NCBI GenBank assembly: GCA_964492715.1
Contig: CAZBLK010000024.1
Location: 1-46,207, forward strand
Origin: CAZBLK01 sp964492715
Lineage (GTDB): Bacteria; Bacillota; Clostridia; Lachnospirales; WRBF01
Direction: 5' to 3'
DNA length: 46,207 bases
Part shown: piece by piece, positions 33,187-40,925 of the stretch
Layout: every line of letters begins with the position of its first letter
Position numbering within the stretch: position 1 is the stretch's first letter
Notes under the pieces: model-generated
Seen by the model: only the letters and a program-made list of their open reading frames with translations
Databases searched by the model: none
What the model was told of the DNA's origin: nothing
Program-made: the position numbers and the translations under genes

Positions 33187-34236
33187 ATGTCTATAACAAA
33201 ACAATTGTTTGGGTATACAAAAAACAAAGATAGGGTAGATTTGTTTAAGCTTGAAAACTCTACAGGAAGCTATGTAAACATAATAACATACGGCGGAGCA
33301 ATACAAAGCATTGTTGTTCCCGACAGGCACAGCAATATGGGTGATGTGTGTTTAGGTTTTGATAATTTAGCTTCTTATGAAGAAAACGGCTTTTACATTG
33401 GTGCGCTAATTGGACGTTATGCAAACCGCATTGCTAAAGGGAAATTTGCGCTTAATGGCGAAGTTTTTCAGCTAAACTGTAACAACGGAAACAACCATCT
33501 TCACGGTGGAAATGTTGGTTTTGACAAGAGGATTTGGGAAGCTGATGTTGTTTACGATAAGATGCTTGTTTTAAAACTAGAAAGCTGTGACGGAGACGAA
33601 AATTACCCTGGAAATTTATCAGTGACAGTAACTTATGAGTTTACTGATGAAAATGAGTTGAAAATTTGTTACAAAGCTGTTTGTGACAAAGATACACCAA
33701 TAAATTTAACAAACCATTGTTATTTTAACTTAACTTCTGACCCAAAAAACAACACACTTGAACATGAACTTTTTATAAATGCAGAATATTTTACACCGAT
33801 TAATAATGAGAGCATACCGCTTGGGACTGAAGAAAAAGTAGACGGAAGCGCATTTGATTTTCGCATACCAAAAAAAATTGGTGCAGGCATAGAAAGCGAC
33901 AACATACAACTAAAGTATGGAAACGGCTATGACCACAATTTTGTTTTAAGCAATGCCGACGGCTCGCTTACACATTGTGCAACTTTGTGTGATGCAGTAA
34001 CTGGTAGGGGGGTGAAAGTGTTTACAACAAAACCTGGGCTTCAGCTTTACACGGGCAATTTTTTAGACAACAACGTAATTGGAAAAAGTGAAGTACGATA
34101 CTTGAGTCGCTCTGGGGTATGTTTGGAAACACAGTATTTTCCTAATTCTGTCAATGTTAAAAGTTTTCCTTCTCCAATTTTAAAAAGAGGGGAAACTTAC
34201 GAACATATAACTATATTTAAGTTTTACACAATGTAG
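33187..34236 (+). CDS. galM: Aldose 1-epimerase (mutarotase) GalM
   Basis: Interconverts alpha and beta anomers of galactose and glucose. The 349 residues fit the family. Active residues are His177 in NLTNHCYFNL and Glu314 in CLETQYFPNS; the substrate loop NGNNHLHGG is present, as is GRYANRIAKGKF. GGTGATAAT gives the ribosome binding site. Transcribed with asnA or from its own start; no galactose operon is around it, so it likely serves general sugar metabolism, such as with the pullulanase-derived sugars (inferred). Confidence 0.95.
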   Translation: MSITKQLFGYTKNKDRVDLFKLENSTGSYVNIITYGGAIQSIVVPDRHSNMGDVCLGFDNLASYEENGFYIGALIGRYANRIAKGKFALNGEVFQLNCNNGNNHLHGGNVGFDKRIWEADVVYDKMLVLKLESCDGDENYPGNLSVTVTYEFTDENELKICYKAVCDKDTPINLTNHCYFNLTSDPKNNTLEHELFINAEYFTPINNESIPLGTEEKVDGSAFDFRIPKKIGAGIESDNIQLKYGNGYDHNFVLSNADGSLTHCATLCDAVTGRGVKVFTTKPGLQLYTGNFLDNNVIGKSEVRYLSRSGVCLETQYFPNSVNVKSFPSPILKRGETYEHITIFKFYTM

Positions 34237-34255
34237 GGGCGCACAGTGTGCGCCC
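34237..34255. repeat. Short GC-rich palindrome between galM and the next gene
   Basis: GGGCGCAC-AGT-GTGCGCCC (8-bp stem, AGT loop) directly after the galM stop. No T tract. It stands out in GC content. Similar GC-rich palindromes are scattered repeats in many bacteria. May attenuate both converging transcripts. Confidence 0.6.
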
Positions 34256-34264
34256 GCTTAATTA

Positions 34265-35785
34265 TTAAACAAAATTTTTATATCCGACATTAGGAATAAA
34301 TTTAAGTATAGTCGGCATATTTTCCTCTATAATACTGTATTTTTCAAGCAACATTTCTCTTGCTTTCCATAAGTTTTTGTAGTGGTCTTCATGGTGTGTT
34401 TTTTCTGAGCAGCCATATAAATCAAGCGTTTTATAAACTTCGCAGCCTTGGAATGGATTAGCTGTGCCTAAATATAAGTCATGGCAATCATCTACAAAAA
34501 GTATTCTTCCTCCGTAGTTGTTTGGGTTGCAAAGCCCATTTAAAAATACTGAGCTAAAGTTTACTCCGTCTTCGGATATATACAAGTCAAATCCAATTGG
34601 GTAACGTATCGCCCTTAAAATTTCTACTACTCCCCAGTAAATATCTATTAACAAATTTGTTACCACTTCACCAATTAGCTGGTACAAAGCTTCTCTGTTT
34701 GCTAAAAGTGTAGTTAGTATAACTTCCATGTTACTAGAGTCGTCAAAAGTGCTTATTAAGAGCTTTCCTTTATATTCCTGAATTTGCCAAGCGTATACGT
34801 TAAACGGGTTGTTAAAACCAGAGCCAAGCCCTGAAATGCTTCTGCTTTTATATAGGTGCTGGCATGTTGAAGGGAACAAGTGATTACCGCCTACAACTAA
34901 ATTCCAGTTGTCGTGCTTATCTATTCTTATTACGTCACAGCCCATAGGAATAAACCATGAAAGTGGCAATGGTTTTGTTCCGCTTACATAAAGGTAATTT
35001 TTGTACACACCTATGCTAAGTGTGTATTTGTTTGCTGGGTCGCCGAAACCTTTGTCAACAATTAGCGTCCAGTCGTTCATTTTTGGTTCTTGTCCGTTTG
35101 TTCTCCAAACTGCTGCACCATCTGAGCTACTAGTAGCAACATAAAGCCTATTGTTAAAAACAGCCATGTTGCTTATTGCTCCTTTTGGGTTTTTGTTAGG
35201 GTCAAAGTCTGGGTTAGTTGTGTCAATAACAAGCTCCCATGGAATGAATTCTGGGTCAACACTGCTGTACAAAAATGGAGTGTTGCTTGAATTTCCTTCA
35301 TCAACTGTTGCTACATATAACTTGCCGTTATGGCTAACCATAGCCCTTGATGATGTTCCAGCAAGGTTGCCTGGGACAAAAAACCAGTTTACACCGTTAG
35401 TTGACTTTAATATTTGTACGCTTGCACCAAAGCTTGCGGCATATAATGCTTCGCTGCCACCAAAAGGGACATGGTTTATCATATATCTAAACCCTGTTAT
35501 TCCAGAGCCGACGGGTGCTTTGTAAACACGTTCCCAGTTAAGCTTTTCGTCTTTTTTGTACCGCCAAATTTCGGCAAGGTTGTCTACAGGGTCTGGTTTT
35601 ATTATGTCGGGAATATTTGTTCTTGGCTCAATAGCCTTTATTATATTTACAAGAATGTTTCTTCCTGTGCCTACATAAATAAAACCATCTAGCTCATTCA
35701 TAGACCACGCATAGTTGTTTTGCCTTGCGTTGTTTAAGTCCTTATTATCAAACCCATTAATTGGGGTTAAATTAACAAATTTCAT
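34265..35785 (-). CDS. Cytosolic beta-propeller protein (function unknown)
   Basis: A 506-residue protein of unknown function without signal peptide or membrane helix. Repeated blades contain LYxxT-type strands followed by a Trp or Asn-rich turn: GFIYVGTGRN, LYAASFGASVQILKSTNGVNWFFV, KLYVATVDEGNSS, NRLYVATSSSDGAAVWRTNG, NYLYVSGTKP, FDLYISEDGVNFSSVF and LYLGTANPFQGCEVYKTLD. These resemble BNR/sialidase-like propeller repeats. The C-terminal 70 residues are helical. GAGGAGG lies 9 nt before the ATG. A substrate or partner is not deducible; a sugar-related role is only a guess. Confidence 0.78.
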   Translation of the reverse strand: MKFVNLTPINGFDNKDLNNARQNNYAWSMNELDGFIYVGTGRNILVNIIKAIEPRTNIPDIIKPDPVDNLAEIWRYKKDEKLNWERVYKAPVGSGITGFRYMINHVPFGGSEALYAASFGASVQILKSTNGVNWFFVPGNLAGTSSRAMVSHNGKLYVATVDEGNSSNTPFLYSSVDPEFIPWELVIDTTNPDFDPNKNPKGAISNMAVFNNRLYVATSSSDGAAVWRTNGQEPKMNDWTLIVDKGFGDPANKYTLSIGVYKNYLYVSGTKPLPLSWFIPMGCDVIRIDKHDNWNLVVGGNHLFPSTCQHLYKSRSISGLGSGFNNPFNVYAWQIQEYKGKLLISTFDDSSNMEVILTTLLANREALYQLIGEVVTNLLIDIYWGVVEILRAIRYPIGFDLYISEDGVNFSSVFLNGLCNPNNYGGRILFVDDCHDLYLGTANPFQGCEVYKTLDLYGCSEKTHHEDHYKNLWKAREMLLEKYSIIEENMPTILKFIPNVGYKNFV

Positions 35786-35898
35786 ATTTTTTTCCTCCTC
35801 TTTTGAGTACTCTTGTACTATAATATTCTTTTATAAAAATTAATGTGATAGAAAGGAGGACAGGAGGAAAATTAAAAAACCTTGTTGATAGAACAAAC

Positions 35899-35929
35899 AA
35901 AAAAACGCTGGAATTTAATAATTCCAACG
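35899..35929 (-). terminator. Terminator of larE
   Basis: On the minus strand a 10-bp stem with one G-U pair (CGTTGGAATT / AATTCCAGCG, plus-strand 35906-35929) is followed by seven Ts (35899-35905). Confidence 0.85.
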
Positions 35930-35946
35930 CAATTGTCAAATTTAAG

Positions 35947-36756
35947 TTAAGAAAGCCCGACATTTAAGCTTCCCATTTGGTACCCCATAATATCAAAAGT
36001 AATAAAGTGGTAGCCTATAGCTTTTAATTTTTCATTAATTTGATAACGCACTTCACTGTTTAGCAATTTTTCAAAAGATGCTTCGTCAATTTCTATTCTT
36101 GCCAAATTTCCGTGTACTCTAACACGAACTTGCTTAAAACCTAATTCAAACAAAACATTTTCAGCAGCTTCAATCATGCCAAGTTTTTCATTAGTAATTA
36201 TGTCATTGTACGGTATTCTTGTAGCCAAACAAGCAAAAGATGGTTTCTCGGCTGTGTAAAGCCCTAGTTGCTTTGAAAGAATACGGATTTCAGCTTTTGT
36301 TAGCCCAACTTCTTTGAGGGGGCTTTTTATAGACAATTCATCAAGTGCTTTCATTCCAGGGCGATAATCACCTGTGTCGTCTGCGTTTGAACCGTCATAA
36401 ACAACGTTAACATCAAGTTCCTTTGATAAGTTTACGATTTTGCCGAAAATTTGTTTTTTACATATGTAGCAGCGTTCGGGAGGGTTTTTTACAAAATCGT
36501 CCATTTCAAGCGGGTCAAAATCAACTACAAGCTGTAACATTCTGTTTTCCCTTGCAAATTCACATGCTTCGTTTATTTCTCTTTTAGGTGTAACAGCACT
36601 TTTTACAGTTACCGAAATTGTGTCGTCTCCTAAAACTTGATGTGCAACCTTTAGCAAAAAAGTAGAGTCCACACCGCCAGAAAAAGCAATTAAAACTTTT
36701 TTATCCAGTGCTATCATTTGTTTCAACTGCTCTAGTTTGTCATTTATACTGTCCAT
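35947..36756 (-). CDS. larE: Sulfur transferase LarE-type (PP-loop)
   Basis: ATP-pyrophosphatase that, in Lactobacillus, activates and sulfurates the pyridinium nickel pincer cofactor of lactate racemase. The PP-loop SGGVDSTFLLKVAHQVLG is near residue 26. Cysteines are in ERCYICKKQIF and PSFACLATRIPYND, the latter in the place of the sacrificial or cluster-binding Cys of LarE. Residues 269 in total, typical. LarA, LarB and LarC are not in this window, so it acts with distant partners or in another sulfur-transfer step. Monocistronic. Confidence 0.88.
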   Translation of the reverse strand: MDSINDKLEQLKQMIALDKKVLIAFSGGVDSTFLLKVAHQVLGDDTISVTVKSAVTPKREINEACEFARENRMLQLVVDFDPLEMDDFVKNPPERCYICKKQIFGKIVNLSKELDVNVVYDGSNADDTGDYRPGMKALDELSIKSPLKEVGLTKAEIRILSKQLGLYTAEKPSFACLATRIPYNDIITNEKLGMIEAAENVLFELGFKQVRVRVHGNLARIEIDEASFEKLLNSEVRYQINEKLKAIGYHFITFDIMGYQMGSLNVGLS

Positions 36757-36788
36757 TATTTACCTCAATACCTCTTTATTATGTTAAT

Positions 36789-36890
36789 TATAGCAATTCT
36801 GTTTTTAATATACATTGTCTATTGGTCAAAACACCAAACTACTAGGAGTTTGCCTTACTTCTGACACTATCATTAAAACATGAATTGCTC
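36789..36890. mobile_element. MITE-like element b
   Basis: About 100 bp with TATAGCAATTC-tg-TTTTTAAT at the left and the inverted counterpart ATTAAAACA-tg-AATTGCT at the right. An internal hairpin CAAACT...AGTTTG is present. It sits between larE and the toxin locus. Belongs to the same terminal-repeat family as the elements at 10550, 38136, 38945 and 40926. The right end is slightly degenerate (GAATTGCTCC instead of GAATTGCTAT). Confidence 0.6.
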
Positions 36891-37010
36891 CAAATAATAA
36901 TTTATTTAATTGTATATATCATAAAATTAAGATTATGTCAAACAAATATAGAATTTATCTCAAAAAAGCAACTTTTTATTCCAAAACTCAATAATAAAAC
37001 CATCAAACTG

Positions 37011-37039
37011 TTGAAACAAAATAAAATTAATGCTATACT
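37011..37039 (+). promoter_or_regulatory. Promoter of the toxin gene
   Basis: TTGAAA (37011-37016), 17 bp, TATACT (37034-37039). Start near 37046. The leader forms CCACA...TGTGG and GGCG...CGCC hairpins before the ribosome binding site. Confidence 0.7.
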
Positions 37040-37092
37040 CAATGTACCACAAGGCTGTGGGCGGTTTGGCTCGCCTCAAAGGAGGTGACGCC

Positions 37093-37170
37093 ATGAGTAT
37101 GTACGAATTTCTATCATTACTATTAAATGTAGTAATAGTATATCTTACATATAAAAGCAACAAAAAATAA
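37093..37170 (+). CDS. Small hydrophobic type I toxin (Hol_Tox-like)
   Basis: A 25-residue protein (starts MSMYEFLSLL; ends YKSNKK) with one transmembrane helix and a Lys-rich tail. Strong RBS AAAGGAGGTGACGCC immediately upstream, also close to the leader of TxpA/BsrG-type toxins in Bacillus. The Pfam holin-like toxin family (Hol_Tox) has the same form: a short protein with M-x-YE at the N-terminus, a single membrane helix and basic end. Predicted action: membrane damage when overproduced. Flanked by the antisense RNA at 37160-37296. The annotation of such short genes is often missing. Confidence 0.75.
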   Translation: MSMYEFLSLLLNVVIVYLTYKSNKK

Positions 37171-37296
37171 ACCGCCCATCTTTTAGCCGAGATAACGGTT
37201 TATTTTTTTAGTAAATCTATTCTTGGTTAGCCAAACCGCAAAAGCGGCAATGTGGTAGGGGAATTTCCCCGAGGGTGCGAAAGCACCCTTTACTTT
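37160..37296 (-). ncRNA. Predicted antisense antitoxin RNA
   Basis: A minus-strand transcript predicted from the promoter at 37303-37331, ending at the shared hairpin at 37166-37204 and extending into the U-rich stretch over the toxin's 3' end (TTTTTTGTTGC). It would be about 135 nt. Internal hairpins: GGGTGC/GCACCC with a TTTC loop, GGGGAA/TTCCCC, CCGC/GCGG. The RNA covers the toxin mRNA's last codons and terminator, the layout of RatA-txpA type I systems. Both the promoter and hairpins are visible; function is inferred. Confidence 0.65.
37166..37209. terminator. Bidirectional terminator shared by toxin mRNA and antisense RNA
   Basis: A 9-bp stem AATAAACCG (37166-37174) and CGGTTTATT (37196-37204), with an inner 4-bp stem ATCT/AGAT. 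On the plus strand a T run (37203-37209) follows. On the minus strand TTTTTTG follows. It contains the toxin's stop codon. Confidence 0.85.
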
Positions 37297-37302
37297 TATA
37301 TT

Positions 37303-37331
37303 ATTATACCAAACGGTTATTAAAAAGGCAA
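37303..37331 (-). promoter_or_regulatory. Promoter of the antisense RNA
   Basis: Minus-strand TTGCCT (37326-37331), 17 bp, TATAAT (37303-37308). Better -10 than the toxin promoter, consistent with the antitoxin RNA being made in excess. Confidence 0.7.
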
Positions 37332-37468
37332 TAAGCTTTTAAAAATTTTGTTGTTAACGTATGGTGAGTAAATTCCGAAAGTAAATTCTACAGTAATCAA
37401 CGAATGAGATTAAACTGTCAGGCAAAGCTAAGGTATAGGCTTCGCAAAGATTAGATAAAAAAGTATTA

Positions 37469-37496
37469 TTGAGCTTTAACAATGAAATACTATTGT
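37469..37496 (+). promoter_or_regulatory. Possible promoter of the DUF4256 gene
   Basis: TTGAGC (37469-37474), 16 bp, TATTGT (37491-37496). It lies about 30 nt before the DUF4256 gene. Moderate match only. Confidence 0.4.
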
Positions 37497-37527
37497 GTGT
37501 AGAAATATCTTTAATAGAGGTTAGATT

Positions 37528-38112
37528 ATGGAAGAAAATAAGAAAAACTTGTCACTAGAAGATTGTGAAAATTTGCTAATGAAGTTAAAAGCACGTTTTG
37601 AAAAAAACCAAAACCGTCACCAAGACCAAGACCAAGACCAAGATATTGAGTGGTATAAAGTGCAAGAAAAATTAGAAGCAAATGTTGATAAACTGTGGGC
37701 AATTAATGAAATGGAAAATTCTGGCGGCGAGCCAGATGTTGTTAGCTATGACAAAGAAACAAATGAATATATTTTTTACGATTGTTCTGCTGAAAGCCCA
37801 ACTGGTCGCAGAAGCCTTTGCTATGACCAAGAAGCATTAGAGTCAAGAAAGGAAAACAAGCCGAGAAGTAGTGCAATTGAAATGGCGACTTCTATGGGAA
37901 TAGAAATTTTAACAGAAGATGAGTATAGGGAGTTACAGAGGTTCGGAAAGTTCGATACGAAAACTTCAAGTTGGGTTAAAACACCAGAGGAAATTAGAAA
38001 ACTAGGTGGAGCAATTTTTTGTGACAGGAGATATAACCACGTTTTTGTATATCATAATGGGGCTGATTCTTATTATGCAGCTAGGGGCTTTCGTGGTTCA
38101 GTACGAGTATAA
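37528..38112 (+). CDS. DUF4256 family protein
   Basis: A 194-residue cytosolic protein of unknown function. The family match (DUF4256) is based on segments I recognise: NEMENSGGEPDVV, FYDCSAESPTGRRSLCYDQEALESRKENKP, MGIEILTEDEYRELQ, KFDTKTSSWVKTPEEIRKLGGAIFCDRRYNHVFVYHNGADSYYAARGFRG. These are highly conserved in the family and no enzymatic motif is clear. Residues 31-38 are a QD repeat from a hexanucleotide CAAGAC/CAAGAT repeat (37621-37644), likely a slippage site. AGAGG at 37516 serves as RBS. Flanked by mobile-like DNA on both sides. Confidence 0.85.
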   Translation: MEENKKNLSLEDCENLLMKLKARFEKNQNRHQDQDQDQDIEWYKVQEKLEANVDKLWAINEMENSGGEPDVVSYDKETNEYIFYDCSAESPTGRRSLCYDQEALESRKENKPRSSAIEMATSMGIEILTEDEYRELQRFGKFDTKTSSWVKTPEEIRKLGGAIFCDRRYNHVFVYHNGADSYYAARGFRGSVRV

Positions 38113-38135
38113 ATTTTGCAGCTTTAATTACTCAA

Positions 38136-38393
38136 TATAGCAATTCCACTTTTAGAACCTGTGTTCAGTAAGCTGTTACCCATCTTTAAAGCGATTATTA
38201 CGCCATTTTTCGTTGTGGCGGCTTGACATAATTTTTCTATTATGCCTTCGCCACCACGCCTAGAATGGCGAAAAATCACTGTTTTAAATCTAGGCAACCC
38301 ATTACTGAACACAGGTTCTTAAACGATATTGGCTGATTTAAACCAAGTGTCGTGCGTTTTATACACAATGTCAATTAAAACGGAATTGCTATA
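38136..38393. mobile_element. MITE-like element c, with a nested palindromic element
   Basis: A 258-bp element bounded by TATAGCAATTCC (38136-38147) and its complement (38382-38393). Inside, a second inverted repeat with arms AGAACCTGTGTTCAGTAA (38154-38171 and 38302-38319) encloses 130 bp whose halves are again related (CGCCATTTTTCG-like and CGCCATTCTAGG-like). This looks like one element inserted in another. No gene is inside. It lies downstream of the DUF4256 gene and the Nudix gene (converging). Confidence 0.7.
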
Positions 38394-38411
38394 TTATAAA
38401 TTCTGTTTGTG

Positions 38412-38906
38412 TTAAATACGTTCAGAGCCAAGAAATAAAGTTTCTTTTGAATTAATTATTAAGTGTAGTTTTTCATTAATAATTTGAGGGTACAATGGAA
38501 TATCTTTGATAGAATCTACGGCTATCCATTCAGAACATAACATATCTATATCTTTTTCTGTCACAGGTTTTTTGGACTCATCTGCTAATTGGCAAATAAA
38601 AACAAAATACACCTTATGAGAATGATTTTCGTATTCAGCACGAAACCTTTGGTTCATGGATATTTCCTCATATATGGCAGCTAACCTGCAAACGTTTACT
38701 ATGTAACCAGTTTCTTCAAGACATTCTCTTTTTACAGCTTCTTCAAGGGTTTCAAATTGGTTTTGACCACCACCAGGCAAGTCATAATATATTGCTCCAT
38801 TTGGCAAACCGTAGCACATGTCACCCAAAGTGTTTTGATTTTTATTTAATAAAATGTTTCCGTTGTTATGTACAATAATTGCTTTTGCTGCATTTCTTAT
38901 GCTCAT
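38412..38906 (-). CDS. Nudix hydrolase
   Basis: A 164-residue enzyme of the Nudix superfamily, cleaving nucleoside diphosphates linked to another moiety. The Nudix box GX5EX7REUXEEXGU is intact: GQNQFETLEEAVKRECLEETGY. The N-terminus (RNAAKAIIVHNNGNILLNKN) is the typical first beta strand, and the substrate-specific part (YFVFICQL...EWIAVDSI) is common to MutT-like family members, with no marker for a specific substrate. AAGGAGATGA lies before the ATG. Monocistronic. Confidence 0.92.
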   Translation of the reverse strand: MSIRNAAKAIIVHNNGNILLNKNQNTLGDMCYGLPNGAIYYDLPGGGQNQFETLEEAVKRECLEETGYIVNVCRLAAIYEEISMNQRFRAEYENHSHKVYFVFICQLADESKKPVTEKDIDMLCSEWIAVDSIKDIPLYPQIINEKLHLIINSKETLFLGSERI

Positions 38907-38944
38907 GTTCTCATCTCCTTTTCAATTTTACAAATCAATCATAT

Positions 38945-39034
38945 TATAGCAATTTCAGTATTTAATGATATTGACAGAGGGAAGCCAAACGCCTAAGTAT
39001 TTGGTGTTATGATGATTAAAAATGGAATTGCTAT
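38945..39034. mobile_element. MITE-like element d
   Basis: A 90-bp element with TATAGCAATTT (38945-38955) and GGAATTGCTAT (39024-39034) ends. It contains the segment GAAGCCAAACGCCTA and TTTGGTG that pair (CCAAA/TTTGG). The same central segment is in the element at 40926-40997, so both are the same subfamily. Confidence 0.7.
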
Positions 39035-39155
39035 TTTTATGAACAATCTTTTTCTATTTTAATTATACCATTTACATATAAATTAAACAAGACTGGTTTT
39101 ATGGTTTGAACTATGTTAGCCTATAACAATGATGTATTTTAAAGGAGGTAACTAA

Positions 39156-40925
39156 TTGAATTTATATGTGCAAAGTTTTAAAGACATTGACAAAACAAAA
39201 CATTTATATACTGGGGGTAAATGTGCAAACCTTGGAGAGCTATCTAAAATAGAAGAAATACATGTACCCGATGGTTTTTATGTTTCTACCGAAGCTTTTA
39301 AAAAAATAATTAGTGAAACGCCGACAATTGACAAATTGCTTGAGCAATTATCACTGCTGAATTTAGACGACAGAGAAAAAATTGTAGAAATTAGTGCCAA
39401 GCTTCGCAAAAATATTGATGGGATAATAATTCCTCAAAGTGTAGAAGAAGAAATAACTAGCTTTATTACAAAGTATGGAAAAAGAACCGCCTTCGCAGTG
39501 CGCTCCAGCGCAACAGCAGAGGATTTACCTACTGTTTCCTTTGCAGGCCAACACGACACATACTTAAACGTCGTTGGCAAAGATGAAATTTTAAAACATA
39601 TAAGCAAGTGCTTCGCCTCGTTGTTTACTGAAAGAGCCATAACATACCGAATTAAAAACGGTTTTGACCATAAAAAAGTTTACATGTCTGTAGTTGTTCA
39701 AAAAATGGTTTTTCCGGAGGTATCAGGAATTTTGTTTACTGCCGACCCTGTAACCTCTAATAGAAAAGTATTATCTATTTATTCAAACTTTGGGCTGGGT
39801 GAGGTGATAGTTTCTGGCAAAGTAAGTGCTGATAGCTTTAAAGTACGAAATGCAGCAGACACGCTTTCACAGTCTTTGTCAAACAATGTTACTTCTGAAA
39901 TGGGGCTAGAATTGCTAGACGTTGCAGATGTTATTCGTCCTTATCCCGAAATAATTAATTATTTGCAAAATGTGGAAGATGATAACTTTTTGGATGAACT
40001 GGTTAAGTTTGACGGCGGTAAGGAAGCTCGTGATGTTATCCACGCTTATCTCAACAAATACGGAATGAGGTGCAGTGGGGAAATAGATATTACCAAACCA
40101 CGTTGGAGCGAAAAACCAACTGCCCTTATTCCTATGATTTTAAACAATTTAAAAAGCTTTAAGCCAAACGCAAGCAAGCAGAAATTTGAGCAAGGGCTTC
40201 AAGAAGCTTGGGCTAAAGAACATCAGTTGTTAGCTAAACTAAAACAACTGCCAGATGGCGAGCAAAAAGTCCAAGATACAAAACGTATGATAGATATAAT
40301 TCGGAATTTAATGGGTTATCGTGAATATCCAAAGTATAGTATTGTTAGCCGCTATTTTATTTACAAACAGGCTTTGCTGAAAGAAGCCGAGCGACTAGTG
40401 GAAACGAAGGTTATTCGTGAAAAAGAAGATATATACTATCTCACATTTGAAGAACTTCATGAAGTGGTACGCACAAAAAAACTGAAACACTACGTTATTG
40501 ACAAGCGAAAAGAAGAATACAAGTTGTATGAAAAACTAACTCCACCACGTGTTATCACGTCTGACGGCGAAATAATTGTAGGCAAGTATAAACGAGAAAA
40601 CCTCCCAGACAAAGCTTTGGTAGGGCTTCCTGTTTCTTTGGGGATTATTGAAGGGAGAGCACGTGTTATTTTAAACATGGAAGAAGCTAACCTAGAAACA
40701 GGTGATATTTTAGTAACTTCATTTACAGACCCTAGCTGGACACCACTATTTGTATCCATAAAAGGTTTAGTTACCGAAGTTGGCGGACTTATGACACACG
40801 GAGCAGTTATTGCACGAGAATATGGCTTGCCAGCCGTTGTTGGGGTGGAAAATGCTACAAAGCAAATAAAAGACGGGCAGAAAATTCGTGTAAATGGAAC
40901 TGAAGGTTATGTACAAATTCTTTAA
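39156..40925 (+). CDS. Rifampin-phosphotransferase/PEP-synthase-like protein with internal deletion
   Basis: Full-length relatives (about 870 residues) phosphorylate rifampin with ATP using an ATP-grasp domain, a substrate domain and a swivelling His domain. This 589-residue protein has the ATP-grasp N-terminus (GGKCANLGEL, AVRSSATAEDLPTVSFAGQHDTYLNV, EVSGILFTADPVTSNRKV) and the catalytic-His C-terminus (TEVGGLMTHGAVIAREYGLPAVVGVENAT). From memory of the family, about 280 residues are missing between SADSFKVR (ends at Arg231) and NAADTLSQS (starts at Asn232): the end of the ATP-grasp domain (PQDIEW...QSRPITT) and the first half of the substrate domain. The frame is intact. Starts with TTG after AAAGGAGG. 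Activity is doubtful. Confidence 0.85.
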   Translation: MNLYVQSFKDIDKTKHLYTGGKCANLGELSKIEEIHVPDGFYVSTEAFKKIISETPTIDKLLEQLSLLNLDDREKIVEISAKLRKNIDGIIIPQSVEEEITSFITKYGKRTAFAVRSSATAEDLPTVSFAGQHDTYLNVVGKDEILKHISKCFASLFTERAITYRIKNGFDHKKVYMSVVVQKMVFPEVSGILFTADPVTSNRKVLSIYSNFGLGEVIVSGKVSADSFKVRNAADTLSQSLSNNVTSEMGLELLDVADVIRPYPEIINYLQNVEDDNFLDELVKFDGGKEARDVIHAYLNKYGMRCSGEIDITKPRWSEKPTALIPMILNNLKSFKPNASKQKFEQGLQEAWAKEHQLLAKLKQLPDGEQKVQDTKRMIDIIRNLMGYREYPKYSIVSRYFIYKQALLKEAERLVETKVIREKEDIYYLTFEELHEVVRTKKLKHYVIDKRKEEYKLYEKLTPPRVITSDGEIIVGKYKRENLPDKALVGLPVSLGIIEGRARVILNMEEANLETGDILVTSFTDPSWTPLFVSIKGLVTEVGGLMTHGAVIAREYGLPAVVGVENATKQIKDGQKIRVNGTEGYVQIL

